A stretch of DNA of 38,600 nt from Comamonadaceae bacterium. GTDB lineage: Bacteria; Pseudomonadota; Gammaproteobacteria; Burkholderiales; Burkholderiaceae_C. Of this stretch, positions 23,335 through 32,246 are shown piece by piece. The translations under genes and the position numbers were made by a program. The stretch spans positions 1-38,600 of the forward strand of contig QYPX01000228.1 in NCBI GenBank assembly GCA_007280205.1, in the 5' to 3' direction. The notes below the pieces were generated by a model. That model was not told where the DNA came from. It saw only the letters and a program-made list of their open reading frames with translations, and did no database searches. Every line of letters starts with the position of its first letter. Position 1 is the first letter of the stretch.

Positions 23335-25953
23335 TCAACCCTTCTTCTTTGCGGCCCTGGCAGCGCCCGCGCGCGGTGGCAGGCCGGTATGCTGGCTCAG
23401 GATGCGCCCTTTGGCCGGCGCTTTCGCTGGCAGTGCGACAGCGGTCGAATTCTTGCGCCGCGCGCTGCTGTAGTTGCCATCCGTCAGGGGCTGAAAAGTT
23501 GGAATCAAGTGCTGTTTGCCGTTGCCAATCAGGTCGGCGCGACCCATCGCCTTGAGCGCCTCGCGCAGCAAAGGCCAGTTGTTCGGATCGTGATAGCGCA
23601 AAAAGGCCTTGTGCAGGCGCCGGCGCTTGTCGCCGCGCACGATGTCAACCGTGGCACTGTCACGCGTCACCTTGCGTAGCGGATTCCTGTTGCTGTGGTA
23701 CATGGCCGTGGCGCTGGCCATCGGTGAGGGATAAAAGGTCTGCACCTGGTCGGCCCGAAAGCCATTCTTCTTCAGCCACAGCGCCAGCCTCATCATGTCT
23801 TCGTCGCTGGTGCCCGGATGCGCCGCAATGAAATAGGGAACCAGAAACTGCTTTTTGCCGGCCTCCAGCGAATACTTGTCAAACAAGGTCTTGAACTTGT
23901 CGTAGGAACCGATGCCGGGTTTCATCATCAGCGTCAAGGGAGCCTGTTCGGTGTGCTCGGGCGCAATCTTCAGATAACCGCCAACGTGGTGCGTCACCAG
24001 TTCCTTCACATACTCGGGACTTTGCACCGCGAGGTCATAACGCAGACCGGAGCCAATCAGAATCTTCTTGACGCCCTTGAGCGCGCGGGCGCGCCGGTAC
24101 ATGTGGATCAGGGGTGTGTGATCGGTACCCAGGTTCTGGCAAATGCCGGGGTAGACGCAACTCGGCTTGCGGCAAGCCGCTTCTATCTGCGGGCTCTTGC
24201 AGCCCAGTCGGTACATATTGGCGGTCGGACCGCCGAGGTCGGAAACAGTGCCGGTAAAGCCCTTCACCTTGTCCCGGATCTCTTCGATTTCGCGAATCAC
24301 GGAATCTTCAGAGCGGCTCTGGATGATGCGCCCTTCGTGCTCCGTGATGGAACAGAAGGTGCAGCCGCCAAAGCAGCCGCGCATGATGTTGACGCTAAAG
24401 CGGATCATCTCCCAGGCAGGGATTTTGGTGGCGCCGTCATGGCTGCCCTGCGCGTCGGCATAAGCAGGGTGCGGACTGCGCGCATAGGGCAGATCGAAGA
24501 CCAGGTCCATCTCAGCCGTGCTCAGCGGAATCGGCGGCGGCGTGATCCAGACATCGCGCGATGTAGCGCCGCTACCGTGCGCCTGCACCAGCGCCCTGGC
24601 GTTGCCCGGGTTGGTCTCCAGATGCAGCACGCGACTGGCATGGGCGTACAACACCGCATCGCTCCTGACCTGCTCGTAACTTGGCAGGCGGATCACCGAA
24701 CGCTCGCGCGGCGGCACCTTCACACTGCCTTTGCCGTAAAGCGCCGGATTGGGGACAAAAATCAGTGGCTGACTGCCACCGTTGCGGGCTGCCAAATTGT
24801 CATTGCGGGTCTCTCTATTGTCATTGCGTCCCCGGATCAGAGCTTGCCCCGGGCTCGATCCGGGGTCCGGGGTTTCAGCACCCGCAATCCAGTGTGTGCG
24901 TGGCACTGGATCCCGGATCGAGTCCGGGATGACAGTTGTGTCGTCATTACCGGCCGCCAAATTGTCATTGCCGCCCGCCAAATTGTCATTGCGGGTCTCT
25001 CTATTGTCATTGCGGGCTTGACCCGCAATCCAGGTCATCGGTTGCATGGATCCCCCCGGATCGGAGTCCGGGGCAGGCTCATCGGGTCCGGGATGACAGC
25101 CGCTTTGCATCGCCTCTTCTTTGACACAAGCAGCGCCCTGCTGCGCCGCCTGCTCGCTGGTCGTCTGGTAAGGACTGATGTGCGACTCGACCCGACCCGG
25201 CTCGTCGACGCTGGTCGAATCGATCTCGAACCAGCCTTGGCGTGACTCGTCATCGGCTCGGCGCACGAAGGCAGTGCCCCGAACGTCGGTGATGTTCTGA
25301 ACCGGCTCGCGCGCCGCCAGACGGTGCGCGATCTCGACAATGGCGCGCTCGGCGTTGCCATACAGCAGCAGGTCACATTTGGAATCCACCACGATGGAGC
25401 GGCGCACCTTGTCCGACCAGTAATCGTAATGCGCGATGCGACGCAGCGAGCCTTCAATGCCACCGAGCACCAGAGGCACATCCTTGAACGCCTCCCGGCA
25501 ACGCTGGCTGTAAACGATGGCGGCACGGTCGGGCCGCCTGCCGGCAACGTCGCCCGCCGTGTAGGCATCGTCGCTGCGGATCTTGCGATCTGCCGTGTAA
25601 CGGTTGATCATGGAATCCATGTTGCCGGCCGTCACGCCCCAGAACAGATTGGGTTTTCCCAGCACCTTGAAGGGTTCCGCGCTCTGCCAGTCCGGCTGCG
25701 CAATGATGCCGACGCGAAAGCCCTGCGCTTCGAGCATGCGGCCGATCACCGCCATGCCAAAGCTCGGATGGTCCACATAGGCGTCGCCCGTCACCAGAAC
25801 AATATCGCAACTGTCCCAGCCCAGCAGATCCATTTCGGCTCGGCTCATCGGCAGGAATCTGGCCGTGCCAAAGCGCGCAGCCCAGTACTTGCGATAGCTG
25901 TTCAGCGGCCTGGCGCTGCGCGGGAATGAGGAAACATCCAATAATTCGGTCAT
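23335..25953 (-). CDS. YgiQ family radical SAM protein with repeat-derived insertion
   Basis: An 872-residue member of the YgiQ family (UPF0313), a radical SAM group of unknown reaction. The iron-sulfur motif is [10 protein letters not shown] with cysteines at 527, 531 and 534. Family segments include [20 protein letters not shown] near the N-terminus, [20 protein letters not shown], and [20 protein letters not shown] before the core. From memory the E. coli protein is about 740 residues. Most of the excess comes from residues about 286-388, which are translated palindromic repeats (24791-25098) and read [12 protein letters not shown]-like strings. Sequence on both sides aligns with the family, and the frame stays open, so the protein is probably still made. 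The C-terminus is basic (AARAAKKKG). It diverges from the acyltransferase by 83 bases. Confidence 0.9.
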   Translation of the reverse strand: MTELLDVSSFPRSARPLNSYRKYWAARFGTARFLPMSRAEMDLLGWDSCDIVLVTGDAYVDHPSFGMAVIGRMLEAQGFRVGIIAQPDWQSAEPFKVLGKPNLFWGVTAGNMDSMINRYTADRKIRSDDAYTAGDVAGRRPDRAAIVYSQRCREAFKDVPLVLGGIEGSLRRIAHYDYWSDKVRRSIVVDSKCDLLLYGNAERAIVEIAHRLAAREPVQNITDVRGTAFVRRADDESRQGWFEIDSTSVDEPGRVESHISPYQTTSEQAAQQGAACVKEEAMQSGCHPGPDEPAPDSDPGGSMQPMTWIAGQARNDNRETRNDNLAGGNDNLAAGNDDTTVIPDSIRDPVPRTHWIAGAETPDPGSSPGQALIRGRNDNRETRNDNLAARNGGSQPLIFVPNPALYGKGSVKVPPRERSVIRLPSYEQVRSDAVLYAHASRVLHLETNPGNARALVQAHGSGATSRDVWITPPPIPLSTAEMDLVFDLPYARSPHPAYADAQGSHDGATKIPAWEMIRFSVNIMRGCFGGCTFCSITEHEGRIIQSRSEDSVIREIEEIRDKVKGFTGTVSDLGGPTANMYRLGCKSPQIEAACRKPSCVYPGICQNLGTDHTPLIHMYRRARALKGVKKILIGSGLRYDLAVQSPEYVKELVTHHVGGYLKIAPEHTEQAPLTLMMKPGIGSYDKFKTLFDKYSLEAGKKQFLVPYFIAAHPGTSDEDMMRLALWLKKNGFRADQVQTFYPSPMASATAMYHSNRNPLRKVTRDSATVDIVRGDKRRRLHKAFLRYHDPNNWPLLREALKAMGRADLIGNGKQHLIPTFQPLTDGNYSSARRKNSTAVALPAKAPAKGRILSQHTGLPPRAGAARAAKKKG
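24791..25098. repeat. Array of short palindromic and direct repeats inside ygiQ
   Basis: A 38-base sequence is repeated exactly at 24791-24828 and 24977-25014, with a partial third copy at 24956-24971. Between and around them are hairpins: ATCCCGGA-loop-TCCGGGAT at 24910-24930 and ATTGCGGG-loop-CCCGCAAT at 25009-25029, each with a five-base loop. The same hairpins occur at 29435-29517 and 35848-35868. The block has no stop in the ygiQ frame and adds about 100 residues. Confidence 0.9.
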
Positions 25954-26036
25954 GCAAATATGAAGTTGAAGCAGTTGAAGTGTACGGTTTTGCGCTATCG
26001 TTACCCTCTGTCAACGTCATCACCCCCACAAGTCAA

Positions 26037-26948
26037 ATGTTTCACTTCTTGCCACCCCCCTTGCGCGGTCTGCTGGCCACGTCGCTACTGCTGCTCAACA
26101 TCCTGTTCTGGGTGCCCTTGCTGCTGCTGCTGGCTATGGTGAAACTGCTGCTTCCGTTCCGATCCATTCGCCTGGCTGTGGACCCGCTGCTGCTGCGCAT
26201 TGCAGAGGCATGGATTGCCGGCAACAGCGGCTGGATGGGCCTGACGCAACGCACGCAATGGGATGTGCAGGGCATCGACAGTCTGAAGTACGACAGTTGG
26301 TATCTTGTGAATTGCAACCACCAGTCATGGGTTGACATTCTGGTGTTGCAACACCTGTTCAACCGGCGCATTCCTCTGCTCAAATTCTTCCTCAAACAGC
26401 AGCTGATCTGGGTGCCTATCATGGGTCTGGCCTGGTGGGCGCTGGAGTTTCCGTTCATGCGCCGCCACAGCGAGGACTACCTTAAGCAGCACCCCGAGAT
26501 GCGCGGCAAGGATCAGGAGACCACCCGCAAGGCCTGTGAGAAATTTGCCCTGATACCGACCAGCGTGATGAATTTTCTGGAAGGCACACGCTTCACGCCA
26601 GCCAAGCACGAGCGCCAGAAATCACCTTATCGGCATTTGCTCAAGCCCAAGGCCGGTGGTCTGGCACTGGCCCTGAACGCCATGGGCGACAAATTTCAGG
26701 CGATCCTGGACGTGACCATCGTCTACCCCGATGGAGCGCCCGATTTCTGGCAGTTTCTGCGCGGTAATCTCAAGCGCGTGACCGTCCGCGTACACACGAT
26801 CGAGATTCCGCAGCAACTGGTGCAATGCGATTACACAGGAGACCCGGCCGCGCGTGCGGCCTATCAAAAATGGGTGCACCAGCTGTGGCTGGACAAGGAT
26901 GCGCAGATCGCCGCGCTCATTTCCCGCCCAGCCCCATCGCCCGGGTAA
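26037..26948 (+). CDS. PlsC-type acyltransferase (YihG-like)
   Basis: A 303-residue membrane acyltransferase of the lysophosphatidic-acid acyltransferase family. The catalytic HX4D motif is NHQSWVD, and EGTRFT is the substrate phosphate-binding motif. A strong hydrophobic segment lies at about residues 10-38 (LLATSLLLLNILFWVPLLLL), so it is anchored in the inner membrane. The length and the PFMRRHSEDYLKQHPEMRG-like segment fit the YihG/YihG-like branch rather than short PlsC. I chose the ATG at 26037. It would place an acyl chain on lysophosphatidic acid during phospholipid synthesis. Its 3' end overlaps the convergent acyl-CoA dehydrogenase by 32 bases. Confidence 0.88.
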   Translation: MFHFLPPPLRGLLATSLLLLNILFWVPLLLLLAMVKLLLPFRSIRLAVDPLLLRIAEAWIAGNSGWMGLTQRTQWDVQGIDSLKYDSWYLVNCNHQSWVDILVLQHLFNRRIPLLKFFLKQQLIWVPIMGLAWWALEFPFMRRHSEDYLKQHPEMRGKDQETTRKACEKFALIPTSVMNFLEGTRFTPAKHERQKSPYRHLLKPKAGGLALALNAMGDKFQAILDVTIVYPDGAPDFWQFLRGNLKRVTVRVHTIEIPQQLVQCDYTGDPAARAAYQKWVHQLWLDKDAQIAALISRPAPSPG

Positions 26949-28080
26949 TCACCTCTTTCATGATCTCGTTGGTGCCGCCGTAGATGCGCTGGACACGGGC
27001 GTCTGCATAGGCGCGGGTAATCGGGTAGTCCCACATATAGCCGTAGCCGCCGAACAACTGCACACATTCATCCATCACCTTGCACTGCAGATCCGAACAC
27101 CAGTACTTGGCCATGCTGGCCGTTGCGGTATCCAGCGCGTTGGCCAGCAGCAGTTCCAGGCATTTGTCGACAAAGACGCGAGCTATCTGTACCTCGGTCT
27201 GCAACTCCGCCAGCGTAAAGCGCGTGTTCTGGAAGGCGGCGATCGGCTGCCCAAAAACCTTGCGCTCCTTCACGTAGTCCACCGTCCAGTCAATGGCCGC
27301 CTGCGACGCTGCCACGGCACCGATGGCAATCTGCATACGCTCCCAGGGCAGCTGCTCCATCAGGCAGATGAAGCCGCGGTTTTCGTGCGCTGCGCCGCCC
27401 AGCAAGTGGCTCGCCGGCACACGCACATTGTCAAAAAAGAGTTCCGCAGTGTCCTGCGCCTTGAGCCCGAGCTTCTTCAGGCGCTTGCCGACAGAAAAAC
27501 CGGCCATGCCCCGCTCCACCAATAGCAGACTGGTGCCTTTGGCACCCGCTGCGGGGTTCGTCTTGGCCACCACAATCACCAGATCCGCGTGCCAGCCGTT
27601 GGTGATGAAGGTCTTGCTGCCGTTGAGCAAATAGCTGCCATCACCTTGCTGGATGGCGGTGGCCTTGATGCCCTGCAAATCGGAACCCGCGGCGGGCTCG
27701 CTCATGGCGATGGCGCCTATCAGTTCACCGCTGGCCAGGCGCGGCAAAAAGCTCTTCTTCTGGGCCTCGGTGCCGTAGTGCAGGATGTAGGGCGCGACGA
27801 TCTCGTTGTGCAGCGAGTAACCGATGCCCGAGAATCCGGCGCGACTCAGTTCCTCGATCTGCGCGACAGAGTACAGCTTGTCGGCACCAGCACCACCGTA
27901 CTCCTCGGGCATGCTCATGCACAGGAAGCCGTTCTCGCCGGCCTTGTTCCAGACCGCGCGCTCCACGTAGCCCTGCTCTTCCCACTGGGCGTGGAAAGGC
28001 GCAATCTCTTTCTCGATGAAGCGGCGAAAGCTGTCGCGAAAGGCTTCGTGGTCGGGGCTGAAAAGCGTTCTCTGGATCAT
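26917..28080 (-). CDS. Acyl-CoA dehydrogenase, long-chain type
   Basis: A 387-residue flavoprotein that introduces the trans-2 double bond in acyl-CoA, the first step of beta-oxidation. IAMSEPAAGSDLQG and WHADLVIVVAKTNP-type sequence match the family. The C-terminus has YADARVQRIYGGTNEIMKEV. At the place where medium-chain enzymes have the catalytic Glu (YEGT), this has Gly (YGGT). A Glu at about 247 in QLPWERMQIA instead fits the catalytic base of long-chain and isovaleryl-type enzymes. It diverges from the thiolase by 118 bases, and the two are probably regulated together. Chain-length preference is inferred. Confidence 0.92.
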   Translation of the reverse strand: MIQRTLFSPDHEAFRDSFRRFIEKEIAPFHAQWEEQGYVERAVWNKAGENGFLCMSMPEEYGGAGADKLYSVAQIEELSRAGFSGIGYSLHNEIVAPYILHYGTEAQKKSFLPRLASGELIGAIAMSEPAAGSDLQGIKATAIQQGDGSYLLNGSKTFITNGWHADLVIVVAKTNPAAGAKGTSLLLVERGMAGFSVGKRLKKLGLKAQDTAELFFDNVRVPASHLLGGAAHENRGFICLMEQLPWERMQIAIGAVAASQAAIDWTVDYVKERKVFGQPIAAFQNTRFTLAELQTEVQIARVFVDKCLELLLANALDTATASMAKYWCSDLQCKVMDECVQLFGGYGYMWDYPITRAYADARVQRIYGGTNEIMKEVITRAMGLGGK

Positions 28081-28198
28081 GGCTTCACCGCTATCAAAAA
28101 AATGGGCTATTTATACAAAGCATTCGCTTGGCGAAAAGAATATACTGCATTCCGGGTTTTTGCAGCAGCCTTCCCCCCGATTTTGAACTGGAGTTCCC
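28081..28198. promoter_or_regulatory. Divergent promoter region of the beta-oxidation genes
   Basis: The gap is A/T-rich. A TATAAA on the minus strand near 28110-28115 is a -10 candidate for the dehydrogenase, and a TATACT at 28141-28146 one for the thiolase. Between them lies TTCGC-TTG-GCGAA at 28123-28135, a perfect short palindrome well placed for an operator. GGAG at about 28190 is the thiolase binding site. No -35 boxes are certain, and the regulator is unknown. Confidence 0.45.
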
Positions 28199-29404
28199 AT
28201 GACCGAAGCATTTGTATTTGACGCCATCCGCACACCGCGCGGCAAAGGCAAGAAAGACGGCAGCCTGTACGAAGTCAAGCCGGTCAACCTGCTCGCCGGC
28301 GTCCTGAGTGAACTGCAGCGCCGCAATCAACTCGACACCTCGCGCGTCGACGACGTCGTGATGGGTGTGGTCTCGCCAGTCGGTGAACAGGGCTCGGTGA
28401 TTGCCAAGGTGGCGGCGCTCAAGGCGGGCTGGGACTTTACCTGCTCGGGGGTGCAGGTCAACCGCTTTTGCGCCTCCGGTCTGGAAGCCGTCAACCTGGC
28501 AGCACAAAAGGTGCGCTCCGGCTGGGAAGACCTGGTGGTGGCTGGTGGCCTGGAGAGCATGAGCCGGGTGCCGATTGGCTCGGACGGTGGCGCCTGGGCG
28601 ATGGACCCCGAGACCAATTCGCAGACCGCTTTTGTCCCGCAGGGCATTGGTGCCGACCTGATTGCCACGCTGGAAGGCTTTTCACGCCACGACGTGGATG
28701 CCTTTGCGCTGGAGAGTCAAAGACGCGCTACCGAGGCGCGTGCCAAAGGCTACTTTGACCACTCCCTGGTGGCCGTCAAGGATGCGCTGGGGCAGGTGAT
28801 TCTGGCCGAAGACGAATTCATCAAGCCGCAAACCACGCTGGAAGGCCTGGCCACGCTGAAGCCCGCGTTTGACCAGATGGGCGGTATGGGCTTTGACCAG
28901 GTGGCACTCACGCGCTATCCGCAGGTCGAGCGCATCGAGCATGTGCACCATGCGGGCAACTCCAGCGGCATTGTCGATGGCGCGGCGGCGATCCTGATTG
29001 GCTCCGAGGCCGCTGGCAAGATCCATCGTCTGACACCACGCGCCCGCATTGTGTCGGCCGCACTCAGCGGTGCTGACCCGACCATCATGCTGACCGGCCC
29101 GATGCCCGCAGCGCGCAAGGCTTTGGCGAGGGCCGGCATGACGATAGACCAGATCGATCTGTTTGAAGTCAACGAGGCCTTTGCCGCCGTCGTCATGCGC
29201 TTCATGAAAGAAATGAAAGTGCCGCACGACAAGGTCAACGTCAATGGTGGTGCGATCGCCATGGGTCACCCGCTGGGTGCCACCGGCGCCATGATCCTGA
29301 GCATCCTGATTGATGAGTTGCACCGGCGCAAGCTGCGCTACGGTCTGGCCACGCTGTGCGTTGGCGGCGGCATGGGCATTGCGACCATAGTGGAGCGCAT
29401 CTAA
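28199..29404 (+). CDS. Acetyl-CoA C-acyltransferase (thiolase)
   Basis: A 401-residue thiolase that cleaves 3-ketoacyl-CoA with CoA in beta-oxidation (or joins two acetyl-CoA in reverse). Catalytic Cys91 is in [13 protein letters not shown], His357 in GHPLGATGA and Cys387 in [28 protein letters not shown] is a typical degradative-thiolase N-terminus. The ATG at 28199 has a GGAG a few bases upstream. It precedes the FadB/FadJ-type gene with a 144-base gap that holds palindromic repeats. With that gene and the divergent dehydrogenase it forms a complete fatty-acid degradation set. FadA/FadI type is favoured over biosynthetic PhaA by context. Confidence 0.93.
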   Translation: MTEAFVFDAIRTPRGKGKKDGSLYEVKPVNLLAGVLSELQRRNQLDTSRVDDVVMGVVSPVGEQGSVIAKVAALKAGWDFTCSGVQVNRFCASGLEAVNLAAQKVRSGWEDLVVAGGLESMSRVPIGSDGGAWAMDPETNSQTAFVPQGIGADLIATLEGFSRHDVDAFALESQRRATEARAKGYFDHSLVAVKDALGQVILAEDEFIKPQTTLEGLATLKPAFDQMGGMGFDQVALTRYPQVERIEHVHHAGNSSGIVDGAAAILIGSEAAGKIHRLTPRARIVSAALSGADPTIMLTGPMPAARKALARAGMTIDQIDLFEVNEAFAAVVMRFMKEMKVPHDKVNVNGGAIAMGHPLGATGAMILSILIDELHRRKLRYGLATLCVGGGMGIATIVERI

Positions 29405-29434
29405 GGCGCTAACTGTCCGACACTCTAAAGCGTC

Positions 29435-29536
29435 ATCCCGGACTAGATCCGGGATCCATCTCTCAAGCAGCATCCATCACTTATTTCATCTACTGGATTG
29501 CGGGTCAAGCCCGCAATGACAATACACAAGCCCGGA
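29435..29536. repeat. Palindromic repeats in the leader of the fadB/J-like gene
   Basis: Two perfect hairpins: ATCCCGGA at 29435-29442 facing TCCGGGAT at 29448-29455, and ATTGCGGG at 29497-29504 facing CCCGCAAT at 29510-29517, each with a five-base loop. They match the hairpins inside ygiQ and before rlmB. A degenerate piece, CCCGGAATGACA, ends 13 bases before the gene start. Confidence 0.85.
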
Positions 29537-29548
29537 ATGACATACATC

Positions 29549-31708
29549 ATGAAGACCATCAAGTACCAACTCGCTGACGGCATTGCCACCATCACCTTTG
29601 ACGAGCCCGATTCGCCCGTCAACACCATGTGCCTGCAATGGCAGCAAGACTTAAGCGCGCTGGTGGCCCAGGTATTGCAGGACAAGGATGCCATCAAGGG
29701 CATCATCCTGGCCTCGGCCAAATCGACCTTCTTTGCCGGCGCCGACCTGAAGGGCGCAATGCGCCTGAAGGTCAGCGACGCCAGCGCGATCTTCACTGAA
29801 ATCGAACTCGTCAAGAAGAACTTTCGCACGCTGGAGACGCTGGGCAAGCCGGTGGTGAGTTGCCTGAACGGTACCGCCCTGGGTGGCGGTTGGGAAGTGG
29901 CTCTGATAGGGCACTACCGGATTGCCATCGATGATCGCAAGACGCAGTTTGGCCTGCCCGAAGTAACGCTCGGCCTGCTGCCCGGCGCCAGCGGCGTGAC
30001 CAAGATGACACGCCACCTGGGCCTGATGGGCGCGCAGCCCTATCTGGTCGAAGGCAAGACCTTCTCCCCGCAACAAGCCAAGGGCTTGGGACTGGTGCAT
30101 GAACTGGTGGCACCGTCTGACAGCGCTGCCGCCGAGATGCGAAGCAAGGCACTGGCCTGGATTGCCGCCAACCCGAGCGCCCAACACCCGTGGGAAGCGA
30201 AAGATTACAAAGTCCCGGGCGGCACGCCAGCCAGCCCCAAGGTAGCGATGATGCTGGTGGTAGCCCCCGCCATGATCAAGAAGCAGACCCGTGGCCTGTA
30301 CCCGGCACCGGAAGCCATCATGGCCTGCATGGTCGAAGGCTTGCAGGTCGACATCCCGACGGCGCTGCGCATCGAGAGCCGCCATCTGGCCAAGCTCATG
30401 ACCGGCGCCAACGCCCGCGCCATGATCAACACCTTCTTCTTCAACCTGAACGCCATCAAGAGCGGTCAGTCGCGCCCCGGCTCGGCGCCACGCTACAAGC
30501 CGGCCAAAGTCGGCTTGCTGGGTGCTGGCATGATGGGTGCGGGCATCGCCTTCAGCCAGGCCAGCAAGGGGATTGCCACCGTACTCAAGGACGTGAGCCA
30601 GGAAAAGGCGGATCTTGGAAAGTCCTACAGCGCCAAACTGACCCAGGCCCGGGTCGACAAAGGGCGCATGAGCGCCGACGAGCAGCAAAAAGTCCTGGCA
30701 CGCATCCAGGCCACCGACCAGCTTCAGGACCTGAAGGATTGCGACCTGATCATTGAAGCGGTGTTCGAGAACCGCGAACTCAAGGCCAAGGTCACACGCG
30801 AGTCCGAGCCGCTGTTGGCCACGGGAGGCTTCTTTGCCTCCAACACCTCCACGCTGCCCATCAGCGGCCTCGCAGCAGCAAGCATTGCTCCAGAGAAATT
30901 CATCGGCATCCACTTCTTCAGCCCGGTTGACAAGATGAAACTGGTTGAAATCATTCGCGGCAAGAAAACCAGCGATGAAACGGTGGCACGCGCCTATGAC
31001 TACGTGCAGGCCATCGGCAAGATGCCGATTGTGGTGAACGACTCGCGCGGCTTCTTCACCAGTCGTGTCTTCGGCACCTTTGTGATGGAAGGCGTCGCCA
31101 TGCTGGGCGAAGGCCTGCCGGCAGCAGCGATAGAGAACGCCGGCCTCCAGTGCGGTATGCCGGTGGGTCCGCTGGCAGTGCTCGATGAAGTGGCTCTGAA
31201 CCTGAGCCTGCACGTGATGGAGCAGACGCGCGCCGACTTCGAGGCCGAGGGCAAGACCTACCTCGCCAGCCCGGGCGAAGCCCTGGTTGTCGAAATGGTG
31301 CGAAAGCATCAGCGACCAGGTCGCGCGGGTGGCGGCGGCTTTTACGAATACCCGAAGGAGAAAGGGGCGAGAAAGTTCCTGTGGCCGCAGCTCAAGACCC
31401 TGTACGAAAAGGCGGACGCCTCCTGGGACATCAGCGACATGAAGGACCGCTTGCTGTATCGCCAGGCTGTCGAGAGCGCGCGCTGCCTGAGCGAAGGCGT
31501 GCTGACCAGCGTGCACGAAGCCAATATCGGGTCCATCTTTGGCATCGGATTTCCGGCCTGGACCGGCGGCGTGATGCAGTTCATCTACGGCATGGGCATT
31601 GACACCTTTGTCCAGCGCGCCGATGAACTGGCGCAGCGCTTTGGCGCCGGCTTTGCCCTGACAGACGAGGTGAAAGCGACCATCCGACGCTTTGAGCCGG
31701 TCTATTGA
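29549..31708 (+). CDS. Bifunctional enoyl-CoA hydratase/3-hydroxyacyl-CoA dehydrogenase
   Basis: A 719-residue FadB/FadJ-type multifunctional enzyme. The N-terminal crotonase domain has the oxyanion region and catalytic Glu in TALGGGWEVAL and the second Glu in GLPEVTLGLLPG. The dehydrogenase half starts KVGLLGAGMMGAGIAFSQAS, the NAD-binding loop near 325, with catalytic His at about 455 in GIHFFSPVDKMKLVEII. Together they hydrate enoyl-CoA and oxidise 3-hydroxyacyl-CoA. I chose the ATG at 29549 (MKTIKYQLAD); the 17 codons upstream are read-through of a palindromic repeat. The Shine-Dalgarno region itself is partly repeat-derived (GGAATGA). It acts with the thiolase upstream. FadB or FadJ assignment is not settled. 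Confidence 0.94.
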   Translation: MKTIKYQLADGIATITFDEPDSPVNTMCLQWQQDLSALVAQVLQDKDAIKGIILASAKSTFFAGADLKGAMRLKVSDASAIFTEIELVKKNFRTLETLGKPVVSCLNGTALGGGWEVALIGHYRIAIDDRKTQFGLPEVTLGLLPGASGVTKMTRHLGLMGAQPYLVEGKTFSPQQAKGLGLVHELVAPSDSAAAEMRSKALAWIAANPSAQHPWEAKDYKVPGGTPASPKVAMMLVVAPAMIKKQTRGLYPAPEAIMACMVEGLQVDIPTALRIESRHLAKLMTGANARAMINTFFFNLNAIKSGQSRPGSAPRYKPAKVGLLGAGMMGAGIAFSQASKGIATVLKDVSQEKADLGKSYSAKLTQARVDKGRMSADEQQKVLARIQATDQLQDLKDCDLIIEAVFENRELKAKVTRESEPLLATGGFFASNTSTLPISGLAAASIAPEKFIGIHFFSPVDKMKLVEIIRGKKTSDETVARAYDYVQAIGKMPIVVNDSRGFFTSRVFGTFVMEGVAMLGEGLPAAAIENAGLQCGMPVGPLAVLDEVALNLSLHVMEQTRADFEAEGKTYLASPGEALVVEMVRKHQRPGRAGGGGFYEYPKEKGARKFLWPQLKTLYEKADASWDISDMKDRLLYRQAVESARCLSEGVLTSVHEANIGSIFGIGFPAWTGGVMQFIYGMGIDTFVQRADELAQRFGAGFALTDEVKATIRRFEPVY

Positions 31709-32198
31709 AATCTTGAAGCACAGACTGACACTGCGCGAGCCCCGGCCCGGTGACATGGGCTGGGTGGTGCAGCAGCACGGCGAAATCTATGCCCGTGAAT
31801 ATGGCTGGAACGCTGAATTCGAAGCCATGGTGGCGGACATCGTGGCGCGCTACCTGCGCCGCAGGCAGCCGCTCTGGGAGCGCTGCTGGATTGCCGAACT
31901 GGACGGAGAACGCGTCGGCTCGGTTTTCGTGGTTCGCAAGTCCAAGACGGTAGCGCAGTTGCGCATGCTGATCCTGACACCGGCGGCGCGCGGCCTGGGA
32001 CTGGGCACGCGCCTGACCGACGAATGCCTCGCCTTTGCGCGCAGCAGGGGCTACCGCAAGATCGTGCTGTGGACCAACAGTTGTCTGGACGCGGCGCGCC
32101 ACATTTATGCGAGCAAAGGTTTTCAGATGATCAAGAGCGAGCCCTACCACGGCTTCGGGCACGACCTGGTGGGCGAAACCTGGGAATTGAAGCTCTGA
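31692..32198 (+). CDS. GNAT family N-acetyltransferase
   Basis: A 168-residue GNAT protein. RMLILTPAARGLGLGTRLTD is the acetyl-CoA pyrophosphate-binding motif (R/Q-x-x-G-x-G/A), and KIVLWTNSCLDAARHIYASK the C-terminal part of the fold. HGEIYAREYGWNAEFEAMVA near the N-terminus resembles GNAT domains that in other bacteria are fused behind a MarR regulator; here it stands alone. The start is uncertain: TTG at 31692 overlaps the end of the fadB/J-like gene by 17 bases, and TTG at 31713 is an alternative; both lack a strong binding site. The substrate is unknown. Overlap suggests cotranscription with beta-oxidation genes. Confidence 0.8.
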   Translation: MSRSIEILKHRLTLREPRPGDMGWVVQQHGEIYAREYGWNAEFEAMVADIVARYLRRRQPLWERCWIAELDGERVGSVFVVRKSKTVAQLRMLILTPAARGLGLGTRLTDECLAFARSRGYRKIVLWTNSCLDAARHIYASKGFQMIKSEPYHGFGHDLVGETWELKL

Positions 32199-32234
32199 GG
32201 ATCGCGACCCGGCTCCCTGCAGACGCAGCGCAGC

Positions 32235-32240
32235 CATAAT
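32235..32240 (+). promoter_or_regulatory. Possible -10 box six bases before the chrA start
   Basis: CATAAT lies six bases before the ATG, with no Shine-Dalgarno sequence between. If used, transcription would begin at or next to the A of the start codon, giving a leaderless mRNA. No -35 is recognisable. The same geometry is seen before rlmB. Confidence 0.35.
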
Positions 32241-32246
32241 CAGCGC

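Noticed and set aside
23818-25245. 475-codon open frame on the plus strand opposite ygiQ
   Set aside because: It is antisense to a gene with clear radical SAM motifs and shows no family features; its length comes from codon bias and repeats.
29651-31756. 701-codon open frame on the minus strand opposite the fadB/J-like gene
   Set aside because: It is antisense to a clearly recognised enzyme, has no domain motifs and is His/Gln-rich; long antisense frames are common in GC-rich genes.
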